Positions 17,353-27,282 of a stretch of DNA of 64,000 bases are shown one piece after another. The notes below the pieces were generated by a model. That model was not told where the DNA came from. It was given only the letters and a program-made list of their open reading frames with translations, and made no database searches. Within the stretch, counting starts at the first letter, position 1; each line of letters starts with the position of its first letter. The stretch spans positions 1 to 64,000 of the forward strand of contig DJEU01000065.1 in assembly GCA_002431395.1 (NCBI GenBank), read 5' to 3'. Made by a program: the position numbers and the translations under genes. This DNA comes from Lachnoclostridium sp. UBA5890. GTDB lineage: Bacteria; Bacillota; Clostridia; Lachnospirales; Lachnospiraceae.

Positions 17353-18423
17353 TTAGATGTACTCATTGCGGTTGCAAATTCTAAGATTTTCAAGTACCTT
17401 TTTGATATCTCCGGCATGACCTTTGTCGCAGATCAGCAGAGCATCTTCGGTATCTACTACGATGATGTCCTCCAGCCCTACGGCTGCGATCAGCTTGTCC
17501 GAACCTTCGATAATCGAATTCTTTGTCTCTACTGTGATAACATTTCCCTGAACAGCATTTCCAAATTCATTGGTGGAGCGGATACGTCCCACTGCCAGCC
17601 AGGATCCTACATCATCCCATCCGAATGTACCGGGCAGTACAAAGATATTCTCTGCCTTTTCCATGATACCGTAATCGATGGATTCCGAATCCATCTTTTC
17701 AAATTCAGCCTCAAGAACACTTTCCTGTTCTTCGGTTCCGATCGCATCCTGAATCTTCACAAGGCCCTCATAGGTCTTTGGCATAAATTCTTTCATATTA
17801 TTTAAGATGGTTGAAATCTTCCAGACAAACATTCCGCTGTTCCACAGATAAGATTCATCTGCAAGATATTCTTTTGCCTTTTTCAGATTTGGTTTCTCTA
17901 CGAAGCACTCAACACCGTAAGCGCGGCCTTCACTCTGATCCGGGTCAAATTTGATGTATCCATATCCGGTCTCCGGATAATTTGGTGTGATACCGATCGT
18001 CGTCAGATTGCTTCCTTTTTCCGCCACCTGGCAGGCATCTTTCAATACATCAACAAACATCGAATTGTATTTGATCAGATGATCCGATGGAAGCACGATC
18101 ATAAGAGCATCGTCATACTTTTTATTAATATGCATGGCAGCAAGGCCTACACATGGTGCAGTATTTCTTCCAACTGGTTCGCACAAAATGTTCTCCTCTG
18201 GAAGTTCCGGCAGCTGTTCCTTTGCCAATGCTTTGTAATCGCGGTTTGTCACGATGTAAATATCTTCCATATCCACAAGTGGCAGGATACGATTTACGGT
18301 GTGCTGGATCATGGTAATTCCATCATCCGTCAGACTCAAAAACTGTTTTGGCAGATTCTTACGGCTTTTTGGCCAAAAACGCTCGCCACGTCCACCTGCC
18401 ATAATCATTGCTGTAACTTTCAT
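17353..18423 (-). CDS. manC: Mannose-1-phosphate guanylyltransferase
   Basis: Forms GDP-mannose from GTP and mannose 1-phosphate. 356 aa, single-domain type without the C-terminal isomerase domain found in long ManC/AlgA proteins. Signature AMIMAGGRGERFWPKSR at the N-terminus, then EPVGRNTAPC, VLPSDHLI, FVEKPNL, WNSGMFVWK and GTFGWDDVGSW. AAAGGAAG precedes the ATG. It lies between manA and gmd, as expected for one pathway. Confidence 0.93.
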   Translation of the reverse strand: MKVTAMIMAGGRGERFWPKSRKNLPKQFLSLTDDGITMIQHTVNRILPLVDMEDIYIVTNRDYKALAKEQLPELPEENILCEPVGRNTAPCVGLAAMHINKKYDDALMIVLPSDHLIKYNSMFVDVLKDACQVAEKGSNLTTIGITPNYPETGYGYIKFDPDQSEGRAYGVECFVEKPNLKKAKEYLADESYLWNSGMFVWKISTILNNMKEFMPKTYEGLVKIQDAIGTEEQESVLEAEFEKMDSESIDYGIMEKAENIFVLPGTFGWDDVGSWLAVGRIRSTNEFGNAVQGNVITVETKNSIIEGSDKLIAAVGLEDIIVVDTEDALLICDKGHAGDIKKVLENLRICNRNEYI

Positions 18424-18451
18424 AGTTCTTCCTTTCCTCTTAAATTTGTAT

Positions 18452-19414
18452 TTATAATTTTGACATTAAGATTTCATTGTTTCCATGGATATAATACTCG
18501 CCAAATCCGGCCGGTACAAATATACTGTCTCCTGCCTTAAAATCATAGCGGCGTCCTTTATATTCCAAATATCCGTTTCCTTTTACGATAAGCAGTGACT
18601 GGAACGATGACTTATCACACCAAAGTTTGATCTTTCCATTCTCGCAGTCAATCTTATTGACACAGAAATAATCGCACTCAAACAATCTTCGGATTCTTCC
18701 ATGTTTCAGACTTACTTCGTTGTTATCAAACACCTGTGAAGGCACGATCGGAGTACGGTCAATCACTTCTACTCCGCGTTCCACGTGAAGTTCACGGTAG
18801 TTTCCGTTTTTATCCTTTCGAAGATAGTCATACACACGGAATGTCGTATTGGAGTTCTGCTGAATCTCCGCAATCACAACGCCCGCACCGATGGCATGAA
18901 TCGTTCCCGGATGAATGAAAAAGCAGTCGCCCTCATTCACCTCTACTTTATTTAAAATCTGCGGAATCGAGCCGTCCCGCATCTTCTGCTCCAATTCTTC
19001 TTTGGAAACTTCCCGGTTCAAGCCATAATACAAAAAGGCATGCGGTTTTGCGGCAAGTACATACCACATCTCGGCTTTTCCCTGCTCACCCAGTTCACTC
19101 TTCGCCGTCTCATCCGACGGATGAACCTGTATAGAAAGATTTTCCTTTGCATCAATAAATTTGATCAAAATCGGAAATTTATCTTCTGGTTGAAATTTGT
19201 GGGAAACATATTCTGGAAACTGATCCAATACTTCTTCCAATGTTTTCCCCTTAAATGCTCCATTTCGGACCGTACTTTTTCCATCCGGATGACAGCTGAG
19301 TTCCCAGCTTTCTGCCGTACAATCGCCATCACCGGCTTTTCCAAACAGGCGCTCCAGTTCATGACCGCCCCAAAGATAATCCTTGTACGCCGGAGCCAAT
19401 TTCATTGGATACAT
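18452..19414 (-). CDS. manA: Mannose-6-phosphate isomerase, class I
   Basis: Interconverts fructose 6-phosphate and mannose 6-phosphate, the entry to GDP-mannose. 320 aa cupin enzyme of the short Firmicutes type. Zinc-site motifs are visible: FIDAKENLSIQVHPSD, AEMWYVL and FIHPGTIHAIGAGV; a second cupin half follows. The start at 19414 has a modest binding site (AAAGAGTG); an ATG three codons in is possible. Directly upstream of manC. Confidence 0.93.
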   Translation of the reverse strand: MYPMKLAPAYKDYLWGGHELERLFGKAGDGDCTAESWELSCHPDGKSTVRNGAFKGKTLEEVLDQFPEYVSHKFQPEDKFPILIKFIDAKENLSIQVHPSDETAKSELGEQGKAEMWYVLAAKPHAFLYYGLNREVSKEELEQKMRDGSIPQILNKVEVNEGDCFFIHPGTIHAIGAGVVIAEIQQNSNTTFRVYDYLRKDKNGNYRELHVERGVEVIDRTPIVPSQVFDNNEVSLKHGRIRRLFECDYFCVNKIDCENGKIKLWCDKSSFQSLLIVKGNGYLEYKGRRYDFKAGDSIFVPAGFGEYYIHGNNEILMSKL

Positions 19415-19437
19415 ATTATCACTCTTTGTCCTTTAAC

Positions 19438-20145
19438 CTATTTTCCGGCAATTCTCTTTGCCGTCAGTTTAAACAGTGTCTTGATATAACTCATGATAAA
19501 CGGAATCAATTGTCTCTTGGATTCCCCATAAATTCTCTTATCAAACTCAATCGGGACTTCCCCAATCTTTAACTTCTTATCGGCTTTGTTGAGGCGCAGG
19601 CACAAAAGAACTTCCTGAAGCACATCATAATTGTGGCAGGTAAGTTTTACTTCTTTGAGCTGTGCTGTCTCGTACATACGATAATCGGTAGAAATGTCTT
19701 TTGCCTTGATTCCAAGGAAAAAGCGGAACATACCATTTAAGATATGTGACATCACGATGGATGATTTGGCATCATTTGTCTTACCGCCCTCTACGTAACG
19801 AGAGCCGATAACAACATCGCATTTGTCATCCACAAACTTCTTATATATATCAGGAATATACTTAGGGTTATGAGATCCGTCACTGTCTAAGATCAGGAAC
19901 TTGTCCTTCTCAGCATATTTGATTCCGGTCTTAAACGCACCTGCAAATGCTGGTTCTTCCTGATTGATATAACGAGCACCATACTCCTCGCATACTCCTT
20001 TCGTATTATCCAAAGGTTCTGCGGTATCAATAACTAATATCTCGAACTCTTCTCCGGTTTTCTCAACATTTTCAATAATTTGCGGCAATAATACTTTCAG
20101 GTTTTCTTCTTCCTTATATGCCAGCAAAACTACGCTGATTCCCAT
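19438..20145 (-). CDS. GT2 glycosyltransferase, polyprenyl-phosphate mannosyltransferase-like
   Basis: 235-aa soluble GT-A enzyme of the dolichol/undecaprenyl-phosphate mannosyltransferase type: SVVLLAYKEEENL, EFEILVIDTAE, FLILDSDGSHNP (DXD) and GSRYVEGG. It has no C-terminal membrane segments. It probably loads a sugar from GDP-mannose or a GDP-sugar on to undecaprenyl phosphate, used outside by a GT-C enzyme such as those upstream. The next gene upstream encodes a GtrA flippase, in keeping with this role. The sugar donor is inferred from context. Confidence 0.85.
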   Translation of the reverse strand: MGISVVLLAYKEEENLKVLLPQIIENVEKTGEEFEILVIDTAEPLDNTKGVCEEYGARYINQEEPAFAGAFKTGIKYAEKDKFLILDSDGSHNPKYIPDIYKKFVDDKCDVVIGSRYVEGGKTNDAKSSIVMSHILNGMFRFFLGIKAKDISTDYRMYETAQLKEVKLTCHNYDVLQEVLLCLRLNKADKKLKIGEVPIEFDKRIYGESKRQLIPFIMSYIKTLFKLTAKRIAGK

Positions 20146-20227
20146 GATTCTTCCTCCATCATTCTAGTAATTCATTATTCAACAATTTATTTTACCATAC
20201 AAAAAAGCATTTGAAAAGGGTTTTTTT

Positions 20228-20779
20228 TTATTCTTCCGCCTTAAATGCCCACAATTTGTTCATCAGGAAATTAATCGGAATGGCAATAACCAAACTGATA
20301 AGTGGTGCGATTCGATCAGAAATATGGCAAACACTTACCCATACGGTATTCAAAACCGGATTCAGTACGATTCCGGTCACTCCGTAAGAAAGATAGGTCT
20401 TTAATAACGCTTTCCCGAAACTTCTTGACTTTCCTTCTTCTAGTTTGAATACAAAACGGCTGTTAAGAAGGAATGAAACAAATACACTGATCAAAAAGCC
20501 GATTGCGGTTGCAATCCAAACTGCAACAGGCGCATTGTCAAATCCTAACACTGTCATCTTGTCAATGCCGGCTCCCTGCAGTGCAATCAAACTCACCAAA
20601 TAGATCACATAGTTAAAGATGGTGTTCCACACACCGACCAAACCAAATTTTACAAATTGGAACAGGGCTTCCCACTGATCTTCGTTCAATTCTTTGTGTG
20701 CAATCTTCAATATAACGCCGAACACTGCACGGACGATTGTTTCAATCAAGTTCCATAATACTTCTGCTATCTTATTCAT
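20228..20779 (-). CDS. GtrA family membrane protein
   Basis: 183 aa with four hydrophobic segments in the GtrA arrangement; the core begins ALFQFVKFGLVGVWNT. GtrA proteins are thought to flip polyprenyl-phosphate-linked sugars across the membrane. There is an N-terminal extension of about 40 residues. GGAGA precedes the ATG at 20779. It stands between a GT-C-like gene and the polyprenyl-phosphate glycosyltransferase, which together would form a Gtr-type sugar-decoration system. Confidence 0.88.
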   Translation of the reverse strand: MNKIAEVLWNLIETIVRAVFGVILKIAHKELNEDQWEALFQFVKFGLVGVWNTIFNYVIYLVSLIALQGAGIDKMTVLGFDNAPVAVWIATAIGFLISVFVSFLLNSRFVFKLEEGKSRSFGKALLKTYLSYGVTGIVLNPVLNTVWVSVCHISDRIAPLISLVIAIPINFLMNKLWAFKAEE

Positions 20780-20824
20780 AATCGTATCTCCTGTCTACGT
20801 TCTCTTTTTTATTGTTCTATCTTA

Positions 20825-22279
20825 TCAAGAGATAAAACAAATTGCAAATGAATAAAGTATAAATAACATCATCGGAATGCTTCGGAGCAGCACAGGTCCA
20901 CGCTCAAACGCCATCTCTTTTTGCCCCATTTTCATGCCCTTTCGGTTCCGATATAAATCAAATCCAACTGCTGCCATCCATGCTGCCAATACTGCAGATA
21001 ATAATGAAATATAAAGATCCACAGGAATTCCTGCCATTTTTTGTACAAGAATCGGATAAATGGTACCAGACTCTCCGCCTTCCGTATGAATTCCCAAAAG
21101 CTGCGAAAAAACACCGCCATTTATCAAATCATTATCATAATTAAACAGCCACCCCAGCGCACATACAGCCAACCAGCATACACTAAATGCACACTCAATC
21201 AAGCACAACAGTTTTTTACGGTAACTAAAGCCTAACATCATGACTGCAAACGGTACCATATAGAAAAGCCAGTTTGGATGCCACTGAACAAATAAAATAA
21301 ATGACAGCCAGCTAAGCATCGGCAACCCAAAAGCAAGCTGCATTGTCATGTTATGAATACTGTAAGCCACAATGCAGATCAATATAAACAAAATAATAAA
21401 ATAACTGCTATTTGCCGTATAAACATTTCGCGTAGTCGGAATTCCTGCATTAAATAAACGTTCCCAAAAACTATACAATCCACTCATATATTTCTGCACC
21501 CGTTGATATCCAGGATCTGCCCCATAAAAAATCTGCTGCAAAAGCAAACCAAGTACCGACACAATACAATCTCGTAAAATATAGCTAATCCTTTTTTCGC
21601 GAAGTAAAAATAATGGAATCAAACCAATCAAAACAAGCGGTTTGTAAAATGCCGCTATGGCAAAGAAAGCCAATTCCCATGCCTTTTTCTTTTGTAACCA
21701 AGCGCGCAGTCCTAAAACCATAAACAGTACCGCAAAAATATCCATCTGAGAAATCATTAAAAACCCGTACCATAAAATCGGTGAAGTGAGAAAACAAAAT
21801 GTCACCCACTTTTTCGTCTCTTCTTTCATCGAAACCGCAGTACAGATATCCGCAAGAACCTTAGTAAGATAAAGAACTGCCACAGCAAATAACAATTTCA
21901 ATTCCAATTCATAAATAACAAAAGGAATTGTAATATGTGCTAATTTCTCTATCACATAAATCGGAAGGCACAACACTCCCAGTGTTGCATAATTAATGAT
22001 GGAATAATTCGCACCGGCACTTAAATTTTTGCCCCAAGCAGCATCATAGTACCCAGACAGTGCCTGTTTGTTTACAATAGTATAAAAATCCTTCAATCTT
22101 CCATTAAACAAACAAGAATCAAACGTTAATGACTGTGTCACCGTAAGTTTGAAATCCTTCAAAAAGCAGAAAAACAATGTCAAAACTGCAACGATAGCAA
22201 GAGCTGCAATCCAATCTCCTTTTCTTGGGCCTCCCTTTCCATCATTCCAAGCATTTAACCGTTTACGTAATTTTTCCAT
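20825..22279 (-). CDS. Polytopic membrane glycosyltransferase (GT-C-like)
   Basis: 484 aa with about 11-12 hydrophobic segments starting at residue 24. After the first segment is an exterior loop with acidic residues (SLTFDSCLFNGRLKDFY), and later FYKPLVLIGLIPLFLLREK, reminiscent of GT39/GT87-type mannosyltransferases that use polyprenyl-phosphate sugars. No family can be named with certainty. Two further copies of this general architecture occur in the locus (22302 and 31367). Confidence 0.7.
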   Translation of the reverse strand: MEKLRKRLNAWNDGKGGPRKGDWIAALAIVAVLTLFFCFLKDFKLTVTQSLTFDSCLFNGRLKDFYTIVNKQALSGYYDAAWGKNLSAGANYSIINYATLGVLCLPIYVIEKLAHITIPFVIYELELKLLFAVAVLYLTKVLADICTAVSMKEETKKWVTFCFLTSPILWYGFLMISQMDIFAVLFMVLGLRAWLQKKKAWELAFFAIAAFYKPLVLIGLIPLFLLREKRISYILRDCIVSVLGLLLQQIFYGADPGYQRVQKYMSGLYSFWERLFNAGIPTTRNVYTANSSYFIILFILICIVAYSIHNMTMQLAFGLPMLSWLSFILFVQWHPNWLFYMVPFAVMMLGFSYRKKLLCLIECAFSVCWLAVCALGWLFNYDNDLINGGVFSQLLGIHTEGGESGTIYPILVQKMAGIPVDLYISLLSAVLAAWMAAVGFDLYRNRKGMKMGQKEMAFERGPVLLRSIPMMLFILYSFAICFIS

Positions 22280-22301
22280 CCTTTCGTCCTCCTAATTACC
22301 A

Positions 22302-24488
22302 CTACTGCAGATAAGTCACCGTAATCTTCTTAACATAGATTCCGCAAGTAATATCATCATCATTGTGTTTTGATTTAAATACACTATCCGTGTTAAAGAA
22401 CAACCAGTTAACGCCTTCACCTTTATGCTCATTTGTCGTAGTCTTAAGTGTTGTATCAAACTCGACGATACCGGATTCGTTATTTTTCAACTTAGCCCGT
22501 TCTTTTCCATTAACCTTAATTTTGGTTGTTCCTTTCTTCTTTCCAGCTTCATATTCAACTGTAACATGTGCTTTCTTAGCTCCTCCTGACAAAAGACGAA
22601 CAACACTCTGACCTGACGTCCAAGTTCCATCATCTCCGAAATCAGTCTCATTCCATCCGCTGTGTGCAAATTTCTTTCCAAGACCCTGATCCGAAAAATC
22701 AAGTTCTACATATGGACTTTCTGCACTCAAATATACATCCCGATAAACCGGAACATCTGCAATCGGTTTTTTCGAAGCCAAAATTTTATTGTCTACTTCA
22801 TAAAAGTTCGCCACATTTTTATATTTATGCGCACTACGATAATCTACAATATAAAGGGTATCTTCATCCAGTGCATTATTCATAAACTTCTTTTTAATCT
22901 CTTTATTTTCTTTTTCAATCAAACTATATTTAATAAAACGAGACATGTAAAAATAATTTACATCCATTCCCTCTACCATAGAAGCCTTTGTTCCGACCTG
23001 CATCATCTGATACAAACCATATCCTGCTACCGGATAATATACAATATGTTTATAATTTTTTAACTGCGTATCCCAAAAAGCATCTTTTACCATATCCTCT
23101 TCCGCCACAGGCTCCGATGTATACTGTTTATGAATCTGGGAAATTGGTTTTGCCAGATCCATAAGTTGAAGACAAAGACATACTGCGACAATGATCGTAC
23201 AAACTTTTTTATTACGAATCATTCGTGCTGCCATATATAGTCCAAAAATCATCGCCATATACATGATCACCCAGATAAAACGTCCAGAAGATCGTACGAT
23301 GGCAAGAAGATCATAACAAAATTGTGGAAGATATACCTGTAAAATAATATGCTTTCCAATATATACCCAGGTTGTAAGTGCCAATGACCCGAATACAATG
23401 ACAACAATCGACAAGGAAACCAGACCACAGGCATGCTTTTTGATAAACTGCTTCATTCGAATCCACAATTTCTTTTCTTTATGCATCTGAATCATACGAC
23501 GAATCAACAATCCGATACCAATAGCACACAATACGAGCATACCAAGTCCCAGGTAAGCAAATCCCTCGTACTGACCGCTTCGCATTCCCATTCCAGGGAA
23601 GAACGAAGAATATTCATAGGGATTGATTAACGCATTCAGATTAGCAGAATACAGTCCAAATCCGTTACTTCCTGAATCCAGTACATCAGTAAATCCACCA
23701 ACCACAAAGAATGTTACCAAAAAAGCTGCCACAAAACTTCCAAATACAATAAATACACGTTTCCATTTACGCTCTTCCAACAAACTATGAAGCAGATAGC
23801 CACACATCAGACCACCTACAATAAAAATGATATACATCTGAATCAAAACACAGAGTGCTCCCAGAATTGCAAAAGCAACTGCGGCTTTCCAGATTTTCTG
23901 AAAACGATCACGGTACATCCATATCGCAATCGGTGCCAAAATCAAAAAGTGTGCTGCCAGTGAAGTATGACGAGAATTTTGTGTCAGTAATCCAAACATA
24001 CGCTGCAATACAGGAGTAGAAAGGATAAAGAACACGCTTCCCATAGCACAGTACAATTTATTCTTCCGAATTTTTGCCACAATCAGTGCTGCAAATCCAC
24101 CATTCAACATATAACACATCAAGCCAAATAATCCAAAGTACTGAAATGTCTCCGGCAAAATTGGCGACAGCGCTTTAAAGAAAATGGCAAATAATGGAAT
24201 CGAATCTGTGTAAAGAACACTTACCATATATGGATGTGTTAAACCATCATGCAACCCAATCGGGAAAGTCCATGCTGCATCGCGGTAATACTTCCAGCCA
24301 ATGTAATGCTGCTGCAAATCTTTTCCGGTCAAAAGCCATGCATCGTTTGTCACATTCAAAACACTAAATCCATAGATCAGTACAAACAACACGGCTCCGA
24401 TCAGTGCGCCAATCAGAAAATACCATTTTAAACTGTCCGGATTTTTAATATTCCATTTCATCTTTTTTACATTGTTCTCTTTTTTCAT
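22302..24488 (-). CDS. Large polytopic membrane protein, DUF6311-like
   Basis: 728 aa. About 12 hydrophobic segments up to residue 420 are followed by a soluble C-terminal region of roughly 300 residues ending in a beta-sandwich-like part (ESPYVELDFSD, HAGW-like SGWNETDFGDDGTW). The first exterior loop is NVTNDAWLLTGKDLQQHYIGW. This matches the DUF6311/GT-C layout linked to surface glycan assembly. GAGG precedes the ATG. Four bases separate it from the upstream GT2 gene, so the two are surely cotranscribed. Confidence 0.72.
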   Translation of the reverse strand: MKKENNVKKMKWNIKNPDSLKWYFLIGALIGAVLFVLIYGFSVLNVTNDAWLLTGKDLQQHYIGWKYYRDAAWTFPIGLHDGLTHPYMVSVLYTDSIPLFAIFFKALSPILPETFQYFGLFGLMCYMLNGGFAALIVAKIRKNKLYCAMGSVFFILSTPVLQRMFGLLTQNSRHTSLAAHFLILAPIAIWMYRDRFQKIWKAAVAFAILGALCVLIQMYIIFIVGGLMCGYLLHSLLEERKWKRVFIVFGSFVAAFLVTFFVVGGFTDVLDSGSNGFGLYSANLNALINPYEYSSFFPGMGMRSGQYEGFAYLGLGMLVLCAIGIGLLIRRMIQMHKEKKLWIRMKQFIKKHACGLVSLSIVVIVFGSLALTTWVYIGKHIILQVYLPQFCYDLLAIVRSSGRFIWVIMYMAMIFGLYMAARMIRNKKVCTIIVAVCLCLQLMDLAKPISQIHKQYTSEPVAEEDMVKDAFWDTQLKNYKHIVYYPVAGYGLYQMMQVGTKASMVEGMDVNYFYMSRFIKYSLIEKENKEIKKKFMNNALDEDTLYIVDYRSAHKYKNVANFYEVDNKILASKKPIADVPVYRDVYLSAESPYVELDFSDQGLGKKFAHSGWNETDFGDDGTWTSGQSVVRLLSGGAKKAHVTVEYEAGKKKGTTKIKVNGKERAKLKNNESGIVEFDTTLKTTTNEHKGEGVNWLFFNTDSVFKSKHNDDDITCGIYVKKITVTYLQ

Positions 24489-24491
24489 ACC

Positions 24492-25448
24492 TTATTCCTC
24501 ATCTCCTGCTTTATCAAAATTTACTCTTTCTTCCTCAATTACAAGCGGACGGTGTGTCACTCGGGAATTAATATTCATTATATATTCTCCAAGCAGTCCG
24601 ATAAAAAACAACTGAATCGATCCAAATATAAATATTCCCAAAAGAATTGGTGTCATACCTGCCACAAACCGATCCCAAAAGATCAATTTTAAGACTAAAT
24701 ATACCAAAGCAACCACAACACTGATCCCAGACAATATGAAGCCTGCGATCGTAGCGATCCGCATCCCCACTTTTGTATAGGATGTAAACCCGAGCATCGC
24801 CGCATCGTACAAACTATACCAGTTATTGTGTGTCTTTCCGGCACGTCGTTTTTCCTGCTGATATTCTATATCTTTTCTCTTATATCCAAGTTCTGCTACA
24901 ATTCCACGAAGAAATGGGGTCGGGTCATCCAACCCTTTCAATACTTCAATAAATCCTCTGTCATATAAGCCAAATCCGGTAAAATGTTCAATCTGCTCTA
25001 CACTCGACATCTTTTTGATGAGCTTATAATAACAGCTTCGCAAGAAATACATAATTTTATTTTCTTTACTTTTCGACTTGATTCCGATCACAATTTTATT
25101 ACCTGCTTCCCATTCTGCAACAAACTTGGGAATCATATCAATCGGATCCTGGAAATCTGCGCACATAAGGATTACGCATTCTCCCGTAGTCTGCATCAAA
25201 CCATAATATGGTGAATTAAATTGTCCAAAATTCTTTGCATTAAAGATAGCCTTGATCTGTGGATCTTTCTTACAGATCATACGAATTTTATCCCTTGTAG
25301 TATCGGTAGAGTCATTGTCTATAAAAACAATTTCATACTCATATTGCGGAAGACTTTTTTGAAACTCTGCCACGATTGCTTCGCTTAATGGCACGACGTT
25401 TTCTTCTTCGTTGTACGTTGGTATCAATACACTAATTCGCTTTTTCAT
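24492..25448 (-). CDS. GtrB-type polyprenyl-phosphate glycosyltransferase
   Basis: 318-aa membrane GT2. N-terminal GT-A domain: SVLIPTYNEEENV, FIDNDSTDTT, RNFGQ-equivalent KNFGQFNSP, LMCADFQDP (DXD-like), then FTGFGLYDR and two C-terminal membrane segments at about 228-250 and 263-288. This is the architecture of GtrB, which transfers a sugar from a nucleotide donor to undecaprenyl phosphate. ATG at 25448 preferred (GGAG 7 nt upstream); it overlaps the end of the upstream epimerase by a few bases. The donor could be the CDP-sugar made just upstream, which is inference. Confidence 0.87.
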   Translation of the reverse strand: MKKRISVLIPTYNEEENVVPLSEAIVAEFQKSLPQYEYEIVFIDNDSTDTTRDKIRMICKKDPQIKAIFNAKNFGQFNSPYYGLMQTTGECVILMCADFQDPIDMIPKFVAEWEAGNKIVIGIKSKSKENKIMYFLRSCYYKLIKKMSSVEQIEHFTGFGLYDRGFIEVLKGLDDPTPFLRGIVAELGYKRKDIEYQQEKRRAGKTHNNWYSLYDAAMLGFTSYTKVGMRIATIAGFILSGISVVVALVYLVLKLIFWDRFVAGMTPILLGIFIFGSIQLFFIGLLGEYIMNINSRVTHRPLVIEEERVNFDKAGDEE

Positions 25449-25450
25449 TA

Positions 25451-26365
25451 TTATCTCCATTTCTTCTTAAGGATTTCTTCAATTCCTTCATCAAATTTTG
25501 TTTTTGCCTGCCACTTAAGTTGTCTTTTTATTTTACTGACATCCGGACAAAGATTTACCGGGCCTGCCGGGCCATAAGGCACCGCACCAAATTGAATCTC
25601 TGACTCCGAATGTAAAATTTCTTTCATTTCCAGCACAAATTCTTTCAATGGACGCACCCGGCCGGATGCCACATTGTAAATGCCTGCTTCTGCCTGTCCT
25701 GCCAAAAAGCCAGCCAGCGCATCTGCCACATCTCGTATATAGATATAGTCCCATTTTTGAATGCACTCTGTCAATTGCAATGGTTCATTTTTCTGCATTT
25801 TATCAAGCGATGACATGATAAGTGTTCCTTTATAATCTTCCGGTCCAAATACACTAAAAATACGAACCCAGTACAATTTCACACAAGTATTGGCAAAATA
25901 CTCTTTCAAAGCATCATACGTCTGCTTTTTCATTTTTCCGTAAGCAGTTGTCGGCTTCGCTTCATCGGCTTCTGAAACAACCTCTTTCACAATCCCGTAT
26001 TCTGCCTGAGAACCGCTTCCCAAAAACATCTTTGCCTGCAGTTTTTCTGCCGCTTTTGCCGCAAGCAGGGAGGCCTCATAATTCTCCTTTTGCTTTTTCT
26101 CATCATCCCTGGTCTCTCCACGAGTTCCGTTCCAGGCAAGGTGATAAAATCCTTCCACCTGTCCCGGTACATAGGACGGCAGTTCCTCTATCTGCGCCAT
26201 ATCCAATTCTACAATCTTCACTCTGTCATCCTGAGGCACCCGGTCTCGATTTGATGAATTTGGCCGAATCACCGCATAAATTTCATTTTCTGTGTCTTTT
26301 AGCAATTCCTGTATCAGATAGGCTCCAATAAAACTGGAAGCTCCCGTCACTACTACTCGTTTCAT
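25451..26365 (-). CDS. NAD-dependent epimerase/reductase of sugar-nucleotide metabolism
   Basis: 304-aa extended short-chain dehydrogenase with GASSFIGAYL near the N-terminus, FYHLAWNGTR, LGSGSQAEYG and the active-site TTAYGKMK (Tyr-Lys). Its start overlaps the stop of the transketolase C-subunit by 4 nt. The gene order RfbF-RfbG-RfbH-transketolase-this enzyme suggests that it reduces or epimerises the modified CDP-4-keto-3,6-dideoxyhexose. The exact reaction cannot be read from sequence. Confidence 0.82.
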   Translation of the reverse strand: MKRVVVTGASSFIGAYLIQELLKDTENEIYAVIRPNSSNRDRVPQDDRVKIVELDMAQIEELPSYVPGQVEGFYHLAWNGTRGETRDDEKKQKENYEASLLAAKAAEKLQAKMFLGSGSQAEYGIVKEVVSEADEAKPTTAYGKMKKQTYDALKEYFANTCVKLYWVRIFSVFGPEDYKGTLIMSSLDKMQKNEPLQLTECIQKWDYIYIRDVADALAGFLAGQAEAGIYNVASGRVRPLKEFVLEMKEILHSESEIQFGAVPYGPAGPVNLCPDVSKIKRQLKWQAKTKFDEGIEEILKKKWR

Positions 26366-27282
26366 CCAACAATCTCCCTTACTTTATTTACAATATCTTC
26401 TGCTACCATATGATAATATTCTCTTAAAAATCTCTGGCTTCCTACAATTGTAGTATACTCATCCTGCAGTCCCATGCGGGTAACACTTGCACGTTCCCCT
26501 GACATTCCGGCAACCACTTCACAAACCGCTCCACCGAAGCCGCCGACTACAGTATGCTCTTCAATTGTGACAATTACTTGGTATTTTTTAGCAATGTCAC
26601 GAACTTTTTCTTCGGAAAGTGGTTTCACGCTGACAAAATCATAAAGACCCGCATGAATGCCTTCCTCCGTAAGCTGCTCACAAGCCGTCTTTGCTTCTTC
26701 CAAAAGAGATCCGGTAGCCAAAAGTGCGACTTTCTCTCCCTCCTGCAGTGTGATCACAGGCTGGAATCCTTTTTGGATCTCATGGTCGTAGAGTTCATTT
26801 TCGCCGCCTTTTCCCAGACGAATATACCCCGGCCCTTCTGTCGCGTAAGCTTCACGGATCACATCCACGGCTTCCAGCGGATCCGAAGGGGAATACACTG
26901 TCATATTTGGCAGGGAACGCATAATAGACAGATCCTCTGTCGCATGATGGCTCATTCCAAGCTGACCATAGGCAAATCCGCCTCCCACAACAATAATCTT
27001 CACATTGGCATTGTGGTAGCAGATGTCATTTCTTACCTGCTCCAGGCATCGGATTCCCGGAAAGTTTCCTATGGAATACACATATACTTTCTTTCCTTCC
27101 AACGCAAGACCGGCAGCTACACTTGCCATATTTTGCTCGCAGATTCCCGCATTGATAAACTGATCCGGCAGTGTCTCCATAAATTCATTCAAAACTCCAA
27201 AGCCAAGATCTCCGGCAATCAGCATCACGTCTTTATCTTTTTTTGCGATTGCTGTCAATTCATTAATCAAATGATTTCTCAC
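26362..27282 (-). CDS. Transketolase-like C-terminal subunit
   Basis: 306-aa beta-type subunit of a thiamine-diphosphate enzyme. It contains the pyrimidine-binding domain with catalytic glutamate in AGICEQNMASVAAGLA and the C-terminal transketolase domain. It pairs with the N-terminal subunit encoded just upstream (stop/start overlap). GTG start at 27282 with GGAGGTG 7 nt upstream. Split transketolases of this type occur in sugar-nucleotide gene clusters as well as in central metabolism; location between rfbH and an epimerase argues for a dedicated two-carbon transfer step. Confidence 0.87.
   Translation of the reverse strand: MRNHLINELTAIAKKDKDVMLIAGDLGFGVLNEFMETLPDQFINAGICEQNMASVAAGLALEGKKVYVYSIGNFPGIRCLEQVRNDICYHNANVKIIVVGGGFAYGQLGMSHHATEDLSIMRSLPNMTVYSPSDPLEAVDVIREAYATEGPGYIRLGKGGENELYDHEIQKGFQPVITLQEGEKVALLATGSLLEEAKTACEQLTEEGIHAGLYDFVSVKPLSEEKVRDIAKKYQVIVTIEEHTVVGGFGGAVCEVVAGMSGERASVTRMGLQDEYTTIVGSQRFLREYYHMVAEDIVNKVREIVG

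Noticed and set aside
20146..20227. Promoter TTTTCA-N17-TAAAAT before the DPM-like gene
   Set aside because: Present on the minus strand but the -35 is weak and the sequence is AT-rich, so I could not separate it from chance.
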